64,000 nucleotides of DNA from Verrucomicrobiota bacterium (GCA_016713365.1 JADJPG010000013.1:1-64000), one strand, 5' to 3'; counted from the stretch's first letter, positions 17,547 through 26,067 are shown. The notes: generated by a model not told the origin, from the sequence alone. Numbers and translations are program-made.

Positions 17547-18860
17547 CTATTCGGTCCTCTGAAGTTCTGCGTCCTCCAGCCGTTTCGCGAGCAGCGCCTG
17601 CTCGGACTTCAGCTCCGCCAGCGCCAGCGCCTTTCGCAAATGACTGGCGGCGGCCTCATGGTTCTGGAGCTGTGATTCAAACTCCGCGCGCACGGCGTAG
17701 AGCAGGTAATACGATCCCAGCGTCTCGCGATGGGCGATGGCTTCCAGCGCATCAATCCCGGCCTGCGGTCCCTCCACGTGCGCCACTGCCACCGCGCGGT
17801 TCAGCGCCACCACCGGCGAGTTGTCGAGTTCCACGAGGCGATCGTAGAGAGCAAGAATGCGCGGCCAGTCGGTGGATTCGTAGTCGGGAGCGGTGCAATG
17901 ACACGCGGCAATGCCGGCTTGCAGATGATACTCGGTCACTTCGTCGCCCGCAGCCGAGTGCGCGAGATGAAACATCCCACGCGCAATGGATCGATGATCC
18001 CAACGCGCGCGATCCTGTTCCTTGAGCCGAAGAATGTTTCCCGCCGTATCGGTGCGAGTGGTGAGCCGCGCGGCGTTCAGCAACATCAACGCGAGCAAGG
18101 CGTGCACGCGCGGCAGGCTGCCGACTGGATGCGCGGCAAGACTGCTGGTGAGCCGGATCGCTTCGCGACACAGCTCCTCACGCACAAGATTGTCGCCGCT
18201 CGACGCCTTGTAGCCTTCGTTGAAGAGCAGGTAGAGCGATTGCAGGACGCCGTCGAGCCGCGCGGAGGATTCCTCGCCGGACGGAATCTCGAACGGCAGG
18301 TTCAGCTCGCGAATTTTTTGACGGGCGCGCACCAGTCGTTTCGCGATCGCCGCTTCGCTGGTGAGAAACGCGCTGGCGATTTCTGCGGGACTGAATCCGC
18401 ACAGCGTTTTCAGCGCGAGCGCCGTTTGCGCTTCCTGCGGTATGAGCGGATGGCAGCACGCGAACATCAGTTGCAACCGACGGTCCTTAATCTCGCTGTC
18501 GAACGCAGGCGAATCCTCCGGATCACATTCGTTCGCCCAGTTCTCGATGAAGGTGACGATCTGGGGCTGCTTGTCCGAGAACAGCTTCTCGCGGCGGATG
18601 ATGTCGAGCGCGAGATTCTTCGCCGTTTGCGTGAGCCACGCGGCGGGATTCTTCGGCACGCCGTAGTAAGGCCACGTCTGCAGCGCCTTCACGAGCGCCT
18701 CTTGCACGACGTCTTCGGCGAGTTGCAAACGGTCGAGGCCGAAGATGCCCGTGAGCACGGACACGAGCTTGCCCGCTTCGTGACGGAAGAGGTGCTCCGC
18801 CAGCGGTCCAATGCCTTCGGTGGGAACCGTCGGCTCAGGAATGTTCTCTGGGATGCTCAC
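17547..18860 (-). CDS. ECF sigma factor of the ECF42 type with C-terminal TPR-like extension
   Basis: A 437-residue sigma factor starting at GTG 18858-18860, which overlaps the TGA of the YCII gene. Sigma region 2 is seen in QLAEDVVQEALVKALQTWP and WLTQTAKNLALDIIRRE; region 4 in LCGFSPAEIASAFLTSEAAI. A long C-terminal extension (about residue 205 on; LDGVLQSLYLLFNEGYKASS) is the DUF6596/TPR-like region of ECF42 sigmas. ECF42 members are known to be linked to DGPF/YCII proteins, exactly the genes upstream here. There is no anti-sigma factor gene; the extension is thought to regulate activity. Confidence 0.92.
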   Translation of the reverse strand: MSIPENIPEPTVPTEGIGPLAEHLFRHEAGKLVSVLTGIFGLDRLQLAEDVVQEALVKALQTWPYYGVPKNPAAWLTQTAKNLALDIIRREKLFSDKQPQIVTFIENWANECDPEDSPAFDSEIKDRRLQLMFACCHPLIPQEAQTALALKTLCGFSPAEIASAFLTSEAAIAKRLVRARQKIRELNLPFEIPSGEESSARLDGVLQSLYLLFNEGYKASSGDNLVREELCREAIRLTSSLAAHPVGSLPRVHALLALMLLNAARLTTRTDTAGNILRLKEQDRARWDHRSIARGMFHLAHSAAGDEVTEYHLQAGIAACHCTAPDYESTDWPRILALYDRLVELDNSPVVALNRAVAVAHVEGPQAGIDALEAIAHRETLGSYYLLYAVRAEFESQLQNHEAAASHLRKALALAELKSEQALLAKRLEDAELQRTE

Positions 18861-19282
18861 CTGGCCGCGGCGGCTTCGAGGGAGATTTCCTTGGCCATGA
18901 TGCCGCCGTTCACCGCGCGCTCACGCACGGCGCACATGTCGGCTACCGGACGCACTTCGACCACCACTCCGTAGTCGAGTCCCGGGCACAATTGCGCGAT
19001 GGACACGGCTTCGGCCTCGTCCGCGACGTGCAGGTAGAAGTAGCCACCGATGGTCTCCTTCGATTCGGCGAACGGACCGTCCGCGACCGCGCGATTCTTG
19101 CCGGAGACGATCTTGCCCGAGCTCTGGAGCGGATGTCCGCCGGAGCATCGGCCTTCGCGCTTCAGGCGATCGAACCACGCATACCAGGCGGTCACGACCT
19201 TCTGGATCTGTTCGGGCGACATGCCTTTGTCCCAATTGGTGCCGCGGAAAAGGAGCAGGTAATCAACTTTTTCAGTGCTCAT
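18857..19282 (-). CDS. YCII/DGPF-family protein
   Basis: A 141-residue protein from the ATG at 19280-19282 (MSTEKVDYLLLFRGTNWDKG); a frame reaching 19363 adds implausible residues. The family hallmark VADGPFAESKETIGGYF is present, as is the FRGTNWD start. YCII domains are small ferredoxin-like folds, some of which bind metal or act as decarboxylase-like enzymes; in ECF42 operons their role is unknown. The stop overlaps the sigma factor start as GTGA, so the two are translationally coupled. Confidence 0.9.
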   Translation of the reverse strand: MSTEKVDYLLLFRGTNWDKGMSPEQIQKVVTAWYAWFDRLKREGRCSGGHPLQSSGKIVSGKNRAVADGPFAESKETIGGYFYLHVADEAEAVSIAQLCPGLDYGVVVEVRPVADMCAVRERAVNGGIMAKEISLEAAAAR

Positions 19283-19311
19283 GGTGTAATGGGGTGAAGT
19301 GACTGTTTGGT

Positions 19312-19719
19312 TCAAACACTGGCGAAGGTCAGTTTGCGACGCGCCCGTACGAAGCACGGACATTCGTTCAGCAGCGGGCGCACCTCAACCGTGGTGCCGT
19401 AGAACAACGTCGGGGACGATTTCGCGATGGCGACAGCTTCATCCTCGCTCCCAGCGAGCAGAATCAGATAGCCGCCGATGCCTTCCTTGCTTTCGACGAA
19501 GGGCCCGTCGGTGACGCCCCGGCTTCTCTCGCCGGACACCACCTTCCCCCGTCGGGCCAGTGGTTGACCCGCCTTGATGAGGCCGCGCTTCGCCAGATCC
19601 TCATGCCACGCGATGACATCGTCGAGCAGGCGTTGCAGTTCGTCCTGCGGCAGACCTTCGTCCCAGTCTTTCCCGCGAAAGAGGAGCAGGTATTCAGACA
19701 TTGGCTTCGTATCGTTCAT
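19312..19719 (-). CDS. YCII/DGPF-family protein (second copy)
   Basis: A 135-residue paralogue of the neighbouring gene: MSEYLLLFRGKDWDEGLPQ near the start, GVTDGPFVESKEGIGGYLI in the middle, and the VEVRPL end block that also appears in the other copies. The start could be the ATG at 19719 or the one six codons later (MSEYLLLF). It lies 29 bases before the ATG of the third gene in the run. Tandem divergent copies suggest duplication within the cluster. Confidence 0.9.
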   Translation of the reverse strand: MNDTKPMSEYLLLFRGKDWDEGLPQDELQRLLDDVIAWHEDLAKRGLIKAGQPLARRGKVVSGERSRGVTDGPFVESKEGIGGYLILLAGSEDEAVAIAKSSPTLFYGTTVEVRPLLNECPCFVRARRKLTFASV

Positions 19720-19795
19720 AAAGTTCTCAGTCGTTCAGGTTTCAACTCTACAACGAACAGGCGGGCTTGCTGAGGACAACTTTCCCATTGTGGAA

Positions 19796-20251
19796 CTACT
19801 TCTTCAGCATCGCTTCCCAACGGCGCTGCATCTCCGCAGGTGTCACCTTCTCAATCTCCTGCTGAATCATCCATTGATGGCCGAAGGGATCCTGAACGGA
19901 GCCGCTCCGGTGGCCGTAGAACTGATCCTGCGGCGGCATGAGAACCGTCGCCCCGGCCTGCTTCGCCTGTTCCATCAGCGCATCGACGTTCGGCACCATC
20001 AGGCTCAGCTTTACCGGCGTGCCGCCCAGCGTCTGCGGCGCCTTGTTGTAGGCCGGATACTCGTCCGCCAGCATCACCACGGAGCCGTTGATGATGAGCT
20101 CGGCGTGACCGATCTTACCCGACTCAGGATCGACCAGACGGAAGCGTTCCACCGCGCCGAACGCAGCCTTGTAGAACTCGATGGCTTTCGCCGCGTCACG
20201 CACCGCGAGCGCCGGGCTGAGCGGTGGATAGTCGTTCATGGTCTCGTTCAT
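19796..20251 (-). CDS. VOC family protein (glyoxalase/bleomycin-resistance-like, PhnB type)
   Basis: A 151-residue protein starting MNETMNDYPPLSPALAVRDA at 20251. The pattern AIEFYKAAFGAVERFRLVDPESGKIGHAELIINGSVVMLADEYP (seen here as AIEFYKAAFGAVERF and HAELIINGSVVML) and DPFGHQWMI near the C-terminus are typical of VOC beta-alpha-beta-beta-beta modules. A catalytic role such as isomerisation or dioxygenation cannot be assigned from this. It belongs to the minus-strand ECF42 stretch. Confidence 0.9.
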   Translation of the reverse strand: MNETMNDYPPLSPALAVRDAAKAIEFYKAAFGAVERFRLVDPESGKIGHAELIINGSVVMLADEYPAYNKAPQTLGGTPVKLSLMVPNVDALMEQAKQAGATVLMPPQDQFYGHRSGSVQDPFGHQWMIQQEIEKVTPAEMQRRWEAMLKK

Positions 20252-20270
20252 GGCGGCTCGTAGTTTAGGT

Positions 20271-20630
20271 TTAATCCCCAACGATGGTTTTGAATCCCCC
20301 GTAGGTCATGCGCTTGCAATCGAACGGAATGTTCTTCGGGTCGCACATCGCGTTCATGCGCGGATCCGCCATTACCTTCTTGTTCACCTTGTCGCGGTGC
20401 GCGCGGGATTTGTAAGTAATGTAGGCGAACACCACCGTCTCGCCCGCCTTTGCTTTGGAGAGTTTTGGGAAAGGAACGCCCATCGGCACCTTGAGGTCGT
20501 CGCCCACGCACTCGCGGTAATCCAGCGCACCGTGCTCACGCCAGACCTTGCAGGCCTGCTTTGCGATGCGCTGATAAGCCGCAAGGTTCTTCTTTGGCAT
20601 GGGAATCACGAATCCATCGACGTATTTCAT
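20271..20630 (-). CDS. DUF1428 family protein (YbaA-like)
   Basis: A 119-residue protein with the family features MKYVDGFVIPMPKKNLAAYQ at the start, WREHGALDYRECVGDDL, VVFAYITYKSRAHRDKVN and the end FDCKRMTYGGFK. DUF1428 proteins have a ferredoxin-like dimeric fold and no proven reaction. They occur repeatedly with YCII and VOC genes in ECF-controlled clusters. It is 19 bases upstream of the VOC gene start in the same run. Confidence 0.92.
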   Translation of the reverse strand: MKYVDGFVIPMPKKNLAAYQRIAKQACKVWREHGALDYRECVGDDLKVPMGVPFPKLSKAKAGETVVFAYITYKSRAHRDKVNKKVMADPRMNAMCDPKNIPFDCKRMTYGGFKTIVGD

Positions 20631-20674
20631 AATCTAGTTTGGTGTTTGGTTTTGGTTCTCGACTGTAAATTAAA

Positions 20675-20974
20675 TTAACCACCCGCCATCGCGCCAACGA
20701 CGAGGAATGCTTCTTTTCCACTGACGACCGCTTCAGGCAACAGCGTCTCCGGTGGCTCCAGCGACAAATCTTCCCTGCACGCGAAAAATCGGATGAACGG
20801 CCGGCGCTTTAGCGTGCCGTGATCCCGAATCGTCCCGCGCAACACCGGATGCTTCGCCTCCAACGCATCCAGCACCGCGCGAATCGTCACCGGCCCGGCA
20901 ACTTCGAGCGACACCTCGGCACCAACGCGGGCAAGATTCCGGAGATGGTACGGCAATGCGACGCGAATGATCAT
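20675..20974 (-). CDS. MoaD/ThiS-like small sulfur-carrier protein
   Basis: A 99-residue protein from the ATG at 20972-20974. It starts MIIRVALPYHLRNLARVGAE, has VTIRAVLDALEAKHPVLRG, and ends VVGAMAGG with the Gly-Gly that activating enzymes adenylate in MoaD/ThiS proteins. FACREDLSLEP replaces the usual NG.D block. The ATG overlaps the TGA of the BNR propeller gene. No moaE, moeB or thiamin genes are nearby, so its target pathway is unknown; the recurrent BNR-MoaD link suggests a different role. Confidence 0.82.
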   Translation of the reverse strand: MIIRVALPYHLRNLARVGAEVSLEVAGPVTIRAVLDALEAKHPVLRGTIRDHGTLKRRPFIRFFACREDLSLEPPETLLPEAVVSGKEAFLVVGAMAGG

Positions 20975-22140
20975 CACTTGAGCGTCTGCACTTCCACCGA
21001 CAACACGCCCGGGAGATGCGACGCGATCTCGGTCCACGAATCCCCGCCGTCCGGCGAGCAATAGACTTGGCCGCCTGTGGTGCCGAAATAAACTCCACAC
21101 TTGTCCAACGTATCCACTGCCATCGCGTCGCGCAGCACGTTCACGTAGCAGTTCTTTTGTGGCAGTCCCTTCGTGAGCGCCTCCCACTCGTTGCCGCCCG
21201 TCTTGCTGCGATACACGCGCAGCTTGCCGTCCGGCGGGTAGTGCAGCGAATCGCTCGTGATCGGCACCACGTAAATCGTCTCCGGCTCGTGCGCGTGAAC
21301 GTCGATCGGGAATCCGAAGTCCGTCGGCAAGTTGCCGCTCACTTCACTCCACTGATCGCCTGAGTTGTCGCTGCGCATGATGTCCCAGTGCTTCTGCATG
21401 AAAAGCACATCGGGCCGCGACGGGTGCAGCGCGATGCGATGCACACAATGGCCCACGTCCGCGTCCGGGTCCGGCAGTTCGTATTGCGACTTCAACCCCT
21501 TGTTGATCGGCTTCCACGTCAGCCCGCCGTCGTCCGTGCGGAACGCGCCTGCCGACGAGATGGCGATGTAGATGCGTTTCGGATTCTTCGGATCGATGAT
21601 GATCGTGTGGACCGCCATGCCGCCCGCACCCGGTTGCCAGAGCGCGCCCTTCACGCCGCGCAGCGTGGGCATTTCCTTCCAAGTCTTGCCGCCGTCGGTC
21701 GTCTTGAAAATCGCCGCGTCCTCCACGCCCGCATATGCGGTGTCCGGATCCGTCAACGAGGGTTCGATGTGCCACACGCGCTTGAACTCCCACGGATGCT
21801 GGGTGCCGTCGTACCACATGTGCGTGCCCACCGCGCCTTCGTAAGCGAACTCGTTGCTCTTGCCCTTGGGCATCCCGTCCGGCCCCATTAAGTCCTCTGG
21901 CTTCGTGCCCGGCGGATTCCACGTCTTGCCGCCGTCATCCGAACGCTGGATGATCTGTCCGAACCACCCGCTCGATTGCGACGCGTAGATGCGGTTCGGG
22001 TCCACGGTCGAGCCTTTGAGATGATACATCTCCCAGCCTGCGAAGTGCGGCCCGGTGATGTCCCAATTCTTGCGCGTTCCATTTGCCGTGAGGATGAACG
22101 CGCCCTTCTTCGTGCCAACGAGGACTCTGATGCTGCTCAT
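20974..22140 (-). CDS. BNR/Asp-box beta-propeller protein (sialidase/VPS10-like)
   Basis: A 388-residue propeller with repeated Asp boxes: SDDGGKTWNPPG, TTDGGKTWKEMP, RTDDGGLTWKPI, SDNSGDQWSEVS, SKTGGNEWEALT and SPDGGDSWTEI. The start is MSSIRVLVGTKKGAFILTA, without a signal peptide, so it is cytoplasmic, unlike true secreted sialidases. The catalytic Arg/Asp/Tyr of sialidases is not evident. It is coupled by overlap to the MoaD-like gene. It probably binds or modifies a small molecule or protein, unassigned. Confidence 0.88.
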   Translation of the reverse strand: MSSIRVLVGTKKGAFILTANGTRKNWDITGPHFAGWEMYHLKGSTVDPNRIYASQSSGWFGQIIQRSDDGGKTWNPPGTKPEDLMGPDGMPKGKSNEFAYEGAVGTHMWYDGTQHPWEFKRVWHIEPSLTDPDTAYAGVEDAAIFKTTDGGKTWKEMPTLRGVKGALWQPGAGGMAVHTIIIDPKNPKRIYIAISSAGAFRTDDGGLTWKPINKGLKSQYELPDPDADVGHCVHRIALHPSRPDVLFMQKHWDIMRSDNSGDQWSEVSGNLPTDFGFPIDVHAHEPETIYVVPITSDSLHYPPDGKLRVYRSKTGGNEWEALTKGLPQKNCYVNVLRDAMAVDTLDKCGVYFGTTGGQVYCSPDGGDSWTEIASHLPGVLSVEVQTLK

Positions 22141-22182
22141 GGTTTTGGTAGGTTGATTGAACTGTCTCTTCTTGCCGCCATC

Positions 22183-22584
22183 TCACGCCGGACGCCCAGT
22201 GCCGAGTAAGCCCGCGAACGCCTTGCGTCCGACCCATAGCAGGTAAAGCGCAAGCGCCACGATGACCAGAATCATCGGGGAGAAAAGCCCCTCGCCCTTG
22301 GTGATGAAGGCGTGGAACGCGAGGATGTTCACGATGATCGGTCCGAGCACGAGCAAGCCGATGTTGCGCGTGAAGGGAATCGCGACCAGCACGCCGCCGA
22401 TCACTTCGAGCACCTTCACGAACGTCAGGTAGCCTGTCGGCGCGAATGCGCCCATGAACAACGCGGGCGGCGTTCCCTCCGGCGGCGGCGGCGGCGTGGG
22501 CGCGAGGTTAAAGAGCACCATCACGCCAGCCATGATGAACAACGCGCCGAGCAATCCGCCGGCGACATGTGGGATGTATTTCAT
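22183..22584 (-). CDS. DoxX-like membrane protein
   Basis: A 133-residue protein with four membrane segments (YIPHVAGGLLGALFIMAGVM, YLTFVKVLEVIGGVLVAIP, IGLLVLGPIIVNILAFHAF and SPMILVIVALALYLLWVGRK), the DoxX/DoxD architecture. A Pro run (PPPPPEGTPP) lies between segments one and two, from a GGC repeat in the DNA. Many DoxX-like proteins are linked to oxidative or redox stress; here the role is inferred only from the cluster. Confidence 0.85.
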   Translation of the reverse strand: MKYIPHVAGGLLGALFIMAGVMVLFNLAPTPPPPPEGTPPALFMGAFAPTGYLTFVKVLEVIGGVLVAIPFTRNIGLLVLGPIIVNILAFHAFITKGEGLFSPMILVIVALALYLLWVGRKAFAGLLGTGRPA

Positions 22585-22684
22585 AGTTGGGATAAACGGA
22601 CAGTGCTACGAGACCGCCAGGCCATGGATCTCCCGGCACGTACTGTGTATTCCGGTCGAGAGAAGTAATGCGACGCGCAGCGAT

Positions 22685-23770
22685 TCATGCAGGTTCCTTG
22701 CGGGCGAGCGCCTTCAGCGCGTCCTTGCCGACCCAGCGCGCCGGCGCAGCTGTCGACGAGGCCAGCGTTCGCGCCAGCGCTACAGCCTTGGAGCGAAGCA
22801 CCGAACTGCGCCCGCCGACGGCGCGCAGCGCCCAGCTCACAGACTTTTTCACGAAGTTTCGTTCATCGCGCGTAGCCATTTCGATGAGGGGAAGAAACTG
22901 AACAAAGGTGTCGTCCTTCGCGGCCTTATCGTGCAATGCCAGGCTGGCGAGCAGCGCGAAAGCGGCGCGCTTCTCGAACTCGTTCTCGCGCTTCGCCCAC
23001 TCCGCGACCTTGCGGTAAGCGTGCGGCGTGCGGTCGAACAACTTGAAACAAGCCGTGTCGCACGTGGCCCAGTTGTCGAAATCTCGGCACCATGCGTCCA
23101 GCAAGGCTGGTGTGACCTTCTCCGGCTCCGCGACATAGATGGCGACCATCCGCGCCTCGTAATTCCCGGTCTTCCAGAGCGCCAGCGCCAGCGGGTGATT
23201 CCGACCAATTTGCTTGGCCAGCGTCTGCATCTCATTCATCCGAATGCCAAAGGCATCGCGCGTCACAATGCCGTAGCGCGTGGACATCTCCTTGAGGATG
23301 CGCGGGTCGCTAAGCTTCTTCAAGGTCGCGAGCACGGAAGCAGCATCCGCCGTCGATGTGGGCGCGGAGGGCTTCTCGTTTCGCTTCGGCGAAGTCTTCC
23401 TTAAACCCACCTTCGCCGCATTCTCCGCCGCGCGCGCCCGGACAATCTTCTTCACCAGCGCAAGCGGCAGCGGCTTTTCGGTGGTGAACTGAATGGTCCC
23501 CTTGCTGACCGTGAAGCCTTTGAGTTCGTCGTGAAACTGCGCCTGCGTCGCCGGACTGGCTGCGTAGAGCGCGCAATGCTTCTCCCACGCGCCGAGATAA
23601 ACGAGCGGTCGGCCATGGAGTTTGAAGCCCGTAAGGCCGTAGCCGATGTATTCCTCCGCGCCCGGGGCAGCGGCGTGAATGGCACGGCGCAGTTTCTCCA
23701 ACAACGCACGATGCTTCGGCGTCGCGCGTGCGAGATACTCGTCGATGGTCGTCGGTTTGGCGGTGGACAT
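22685..23770 (-). CDS. DUF1801-AlkD fusion (DNA alkylation repair-like)
   Basis: A 361-residue two-domain protein. Residues 1-115 are DUF1801 (TIDEYLARATPKHRALLEKL, GAEEYIGYGLTGFKLHGRP, YLGAWEKHCALYAAS). Residues about 140-361 are AlkD-like HEAT repeats: YGIVTRDAFGIRMNEMQTLA, HPLALALWKTGNYEARMVAI, WCRDFDNWATCDTACF and FVKKSVSWALRAVG. AlkD-type glycosylases excise N3/N7-alkylpurines; WATCD and SVSWALR fit the DNA-binding groove. The fusion to DUF1801 is uncommon. It lies in the same run as other ECF42-linked genes. Confidence 0.88.
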   Translation of the reverse strand: MSTAKPTTIDEYLARATPKHRALLEKLRRAIHAAAPGAEEYIGYGLTGFKLHGRPLVYLGAWEKHCALYAASPATQAQFHDELKGFTVSKGTIQFTTEKPLPLALVKKIVRARAAENAAKVGLRKTSPKRNEKPSAPTSTADAASVLATLKKLSDPRILKEMSTRYGIVTRDAFGIRMNEMQTLAKQIGRNHPLALALWKTGNYEARMVAIYVAEPEKVTPALLDAWCRDFDNWATCDTACFKLFDRTPHAYRKVAEWAKRENEFEKRAAFALLASLALHDKAAKDDTFVQFLPLIEMATRDERNFVKKSVSWALRAVGGRSSVLRSKAVALARTLASSTAAPARWVGKDALKALARKEPA

Positions 23771-23787
23771 CGTTGCGTTGGCGAGCG

Positions 23788-24168
23788 CTATTTCGGCGTC
23801 GCGTAGCGGCGGTCGGTGGGAAGCCCAATCTCCAGTGGACGCAGCTCGATGATTCCAAACCGCGCTGACGGCCAGCCCGCGGCGACTTCCACCGCCTCGT
23901 CGCGGTCGCGCACGTCGATCAGGAAATAGCCGCCCACTGTCTCCTTCGATTCTGTGAACGGGCCGTCCTTCACCAACCGTTTGCCATCGCGAACCTGCAC
24001 CGTCGCGGCGGTGTGCGCGCTTTGGAGCGGTTCAGCTGTGACGAGGCGACCGGTCTGAATCAGCTTGTCCACGTAAGCGAGCGTTTCGCGACGGAGCTCA
24101 TCCCACTCCGCCTCGGTGAGCTTGTTCAGCTTCGCTTCATCTTCCCAAGCCAGGCACAGAAATTTCAT
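23788..24168 (-). CDS. YCII/DGPF-family protein (third copy)
   Basis: A 126-residue protein with MKFLCLAWEDEAKLNKLTEA at the start, LVKDGPFTESKETVGGYFLI in the middle and FGIIELRPLEIGLPTD at the end. The DGPF motif marks the family; divergence from the other two copies shows it is an older paralogue. It is 17 bases upstream of the DUF1801-AlkD gene. The role in the sigma-linked cluster is unknown. Confidence 0.92.
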   Translation of the reverse strand: MKFLCLAWEDEAKLNKLTEAEWDELRRETLAYVDKLIQTGRLVTAEPLQSAHTAATVQVRDGKRLVKDGPFTESKETVGGYFLIDVRDRDEAVEVAAGWPSARFGIIELRPLEIGLPTDRRYATPK

Positions 24169-24217
24169 GAGTCCTTTCTTTGGCGCCGTCGGCCGCAGCG
24201 CGCGCGCGTTCCGAACA

Positions 24218-24766
24218 TCAGGGTTTCGACGGCGTATCCACGATCGCCTTGATTGACGCGAGACCGCTCTCGAACTGGCCGCCGACCATTTTGTCCATGT
24301 CCATGATCAGGCACATGGCGCGCCCGATGAAATCGTTTGTGCCCGACATGGCCCACGTGACCGTGGTCTGCTCTCCCTCGGGCTTGAAGGTGAACTCTGC
24401 CTCACTGACGCCGGCCATCGGCTTGTAAAACTCCAGTTGGAACCGAACCAGTTCGTTCGGCTTGCTCTCGATGATCGTCATCTTCCCTTCGCCGACCTCG
24501 TTGTTGCCGGCCCAGGTCATCGCCGCGCCTTTACCACCGGCCGGACCTTCGAAGGTGCTCTTCGCGTTCGGATCGAGCTTCATCCAAGGCGACCACGGCT
24601 GCCATTTCTTCAGCTCGTTGATGTGCGGGAAAATCGCCGCCGCCGGCGCGGCCATCGTCGCGCTGCGACTGATGCGGAAGGTCGAAGGCTGCATCGCCAC
24701 AACGATCACGAAAATGACCACCAGCGCGGCGAATGCGCCCAACGCGATGAGTACCTTTTTGCGCAT
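24218..24766 (-). CDS. SRPBCC/START-like protein with N-terminal membrane helix
   Basis: A 182-residue protein with one membrane segment (about 6-25, VLIALGAFAALVVIFVIVVA) and then an SRPBCC ligand-binding fold: FRISRSATMAAPAAAIFPHI, LKKWQPWSPWMKLDPNAKST, MTWAGNNEVGEGKMTI and TTVTWAMSGTNDFIGRAM. It belongs to the polyketide-cyclase-like branch that binds hydrophobic ligands. The signal-like anchor places the pocket outside the cytoplasm or at the membrane. It is 49 bases upstream of the third YCII gene. Confidence 0.87.
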   Translation of the reverse strand: MRKKVLIALGAFAALVVIFVIVVAMQPSTFRISRSATMAAPAAAIFPHINELKKWQPWSPWMKLDPNAKSTFEGPAGGKGAAMTWAGNNEVGEGKMTIIESKPNELVRFQLEFYKPMAGVSEAEFTFKPEGEQTTVTWAMSGTNDFIGRAMCLIMDMDKMVGGQFESGLASIKAIVDTPSKP

Positions 24767-24788
24767 AAAGATGTCTGAGGATTCGTTG

Positions 24789-25235
24789 TTAACACTGGGT
24801 TACCGGCGCGACGCTGACCATCCATTCAACTCCGAAGCGATCTTGGAGCATCCCAAATCGCGGACACCAGAACGTCTTCATCAAAGGCATGGTGACCTTG
24901 CCGCCGTCAGCCAACGCGGCGAAGGCTTGGTCCGCCTCCGCCTCGGTTTTGACCGAGATGGACATCGAGAAGCCATGGAACCCGCCCTTCTCCATCCCGC
25001 AGCCATCTGAAGCCATCACCACCGACTGGCCGATACGGAAGCTGCAATGCATCACCTTGTTCTCCCAACCGGGAGTGAGCCTTTCCGGTGGAATCGGTTC
25101 GGGCGAATCCTTGTAGCGCATCATCATCTCGACCTCCGCGCCGAGGGCTTTCTTGTAAAACTCCACGGCCTGTTCGCAATTGCCGCTGAAGAACAGGTAG
25201 GTCTGAACGATTCGTTGATCGGTGTTCGTGCTCAT
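24789..25235 (-). CDS. VOC family protein (PhnB-like)
   Basis: A 148-residue protein from the ATG at 25233-25235 (MSTNTDQRIVQTYLFFSGNC); the frame extending to 25331 is unlikely. FFSGNCEQAVEFYKKALGAE and DSPEPIPPERLTPGWENK, MHCSFRIGQSVVMASDG are the PhnB (3-demethylubiquinone methyltransferase-like) pattern, with WCPRFGMLQDRFGVEWMV near the end. Catalytic activity is not proven for this group. It is 22 bases upstream of the SRPBCC gene. Confidence 0.9.
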   Translation of the reverse strand: MSTNTDQRIVQTYLFFSGNCEQAVEFYKKALGAEVEMMMRYKDSPEPIPPERLTPGWENKVMHCSFRIGQSVVMASDGCGMEKGGFHGFSMSISVKTEAEADQAFAALADGGKVTMPLMKTFWCPRFGMLQDRFGVEWMVSVAPVTQC

Positions 25236-25522
25236 AATGGTTGCGCTTAGTTCATAGCTACGACGAACGGGAAATCGGGCCGAGGACAGGAATTTTCCTG
25301 AATCGCCGCAGACGGGAAATCCCACCGGCAACAGGGGCCGGGCGACGACGGTTCATCCAGAATCAGTGTAATCTGCGACATTTTGCGAGCCTCCGGTGCC
25401 CGCCGAAATGGCCGGCACCGCCACCGATTCAAGCGAAGGAAACAGCTGATTGCCAGCGAGAGTTTTAGGGAAATCGCAGCGGGCGCGAATCTATGGCCGC
25501 AGGTTCCGGCTGACGGCTCAAC

Positions 25523-25885
25523 TCACCGCGCCACACCGCACTCGTAGGCGAACCAAGTGGGATTGAACGCGCCGACCGGGCCTTTGAGCTTCTCCAGTTC
25601 GTCCGCCGGACCGTGAATTTCAAGCCGGACGACCTCGCACAGCTTCAACATCTGATCGAGCTGGGCGCCGACATTGGCAAGGTGAGCCAGGGCACCCTCC
25701 GCGCCGACGTAGGCTTCACGGCAGAACACGATGTCGCCGTTAATGGTGAATTCGTAGTAAAGCAGCTTTTCCTCGGTCTGCGCCCGGGCAACGAACTCAT
25801 GGAGCAACGCCTTGACCGCAGCCATCTGGCCGGGACGCACTTTGAAGTAGGGATGCAGGCTGACGGAACGTTCGATGCGATTCAT
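25523..25885 (-). CDS. antibiotic biosynthesis monooxygenase (ABM)-like protein
   Basis: A 120-residue protein starting MNRIERSVSLHPYFKVRPGQ at 25885 (an in-frame start at 25894 adds three residues). The order FKVRPGQMAAVKALLHEFVA, EKLLYYEFTINGDIVFCREA, YVGAEGALAHLANVGAQLD matches the ABM/quinol-monooxygenase fold, a small ferredoxin-like dimer. It is separated from the rest of the ECF42 stretch by about 287 bases that contain a GC-rich hairpin but no gene. It may have its own promoter. Confidence 0.82.
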   Translation of the reverse strand: MNRIERSVSLHPYFKVRPGQMAAVKALLHEFVARAQTEEKLLYYEFTINGDIVFCREAYVGAEGALAHLANVGAQLDQMLKLCEVVRLEIHGPADELEKLKGPVGAFNPTWFAYECGVAR

Positions 25886-26067
25886 GGCTGGCAAGGTTGG
25901 TGAAGGTTTTCGGATCTTCAGTTTATGAACTAGGCGATATCAGGTCGCCAAACTCGATGAGTGTCATCAAATGCCAAAACCCGCGCTCGCGTCGAGCGTC
26001 ATCACTGGGTACGTGGCGAACCATCGTTCGGCGTGACATCACCGTGCGGAGGACATTTCATCGCTCC

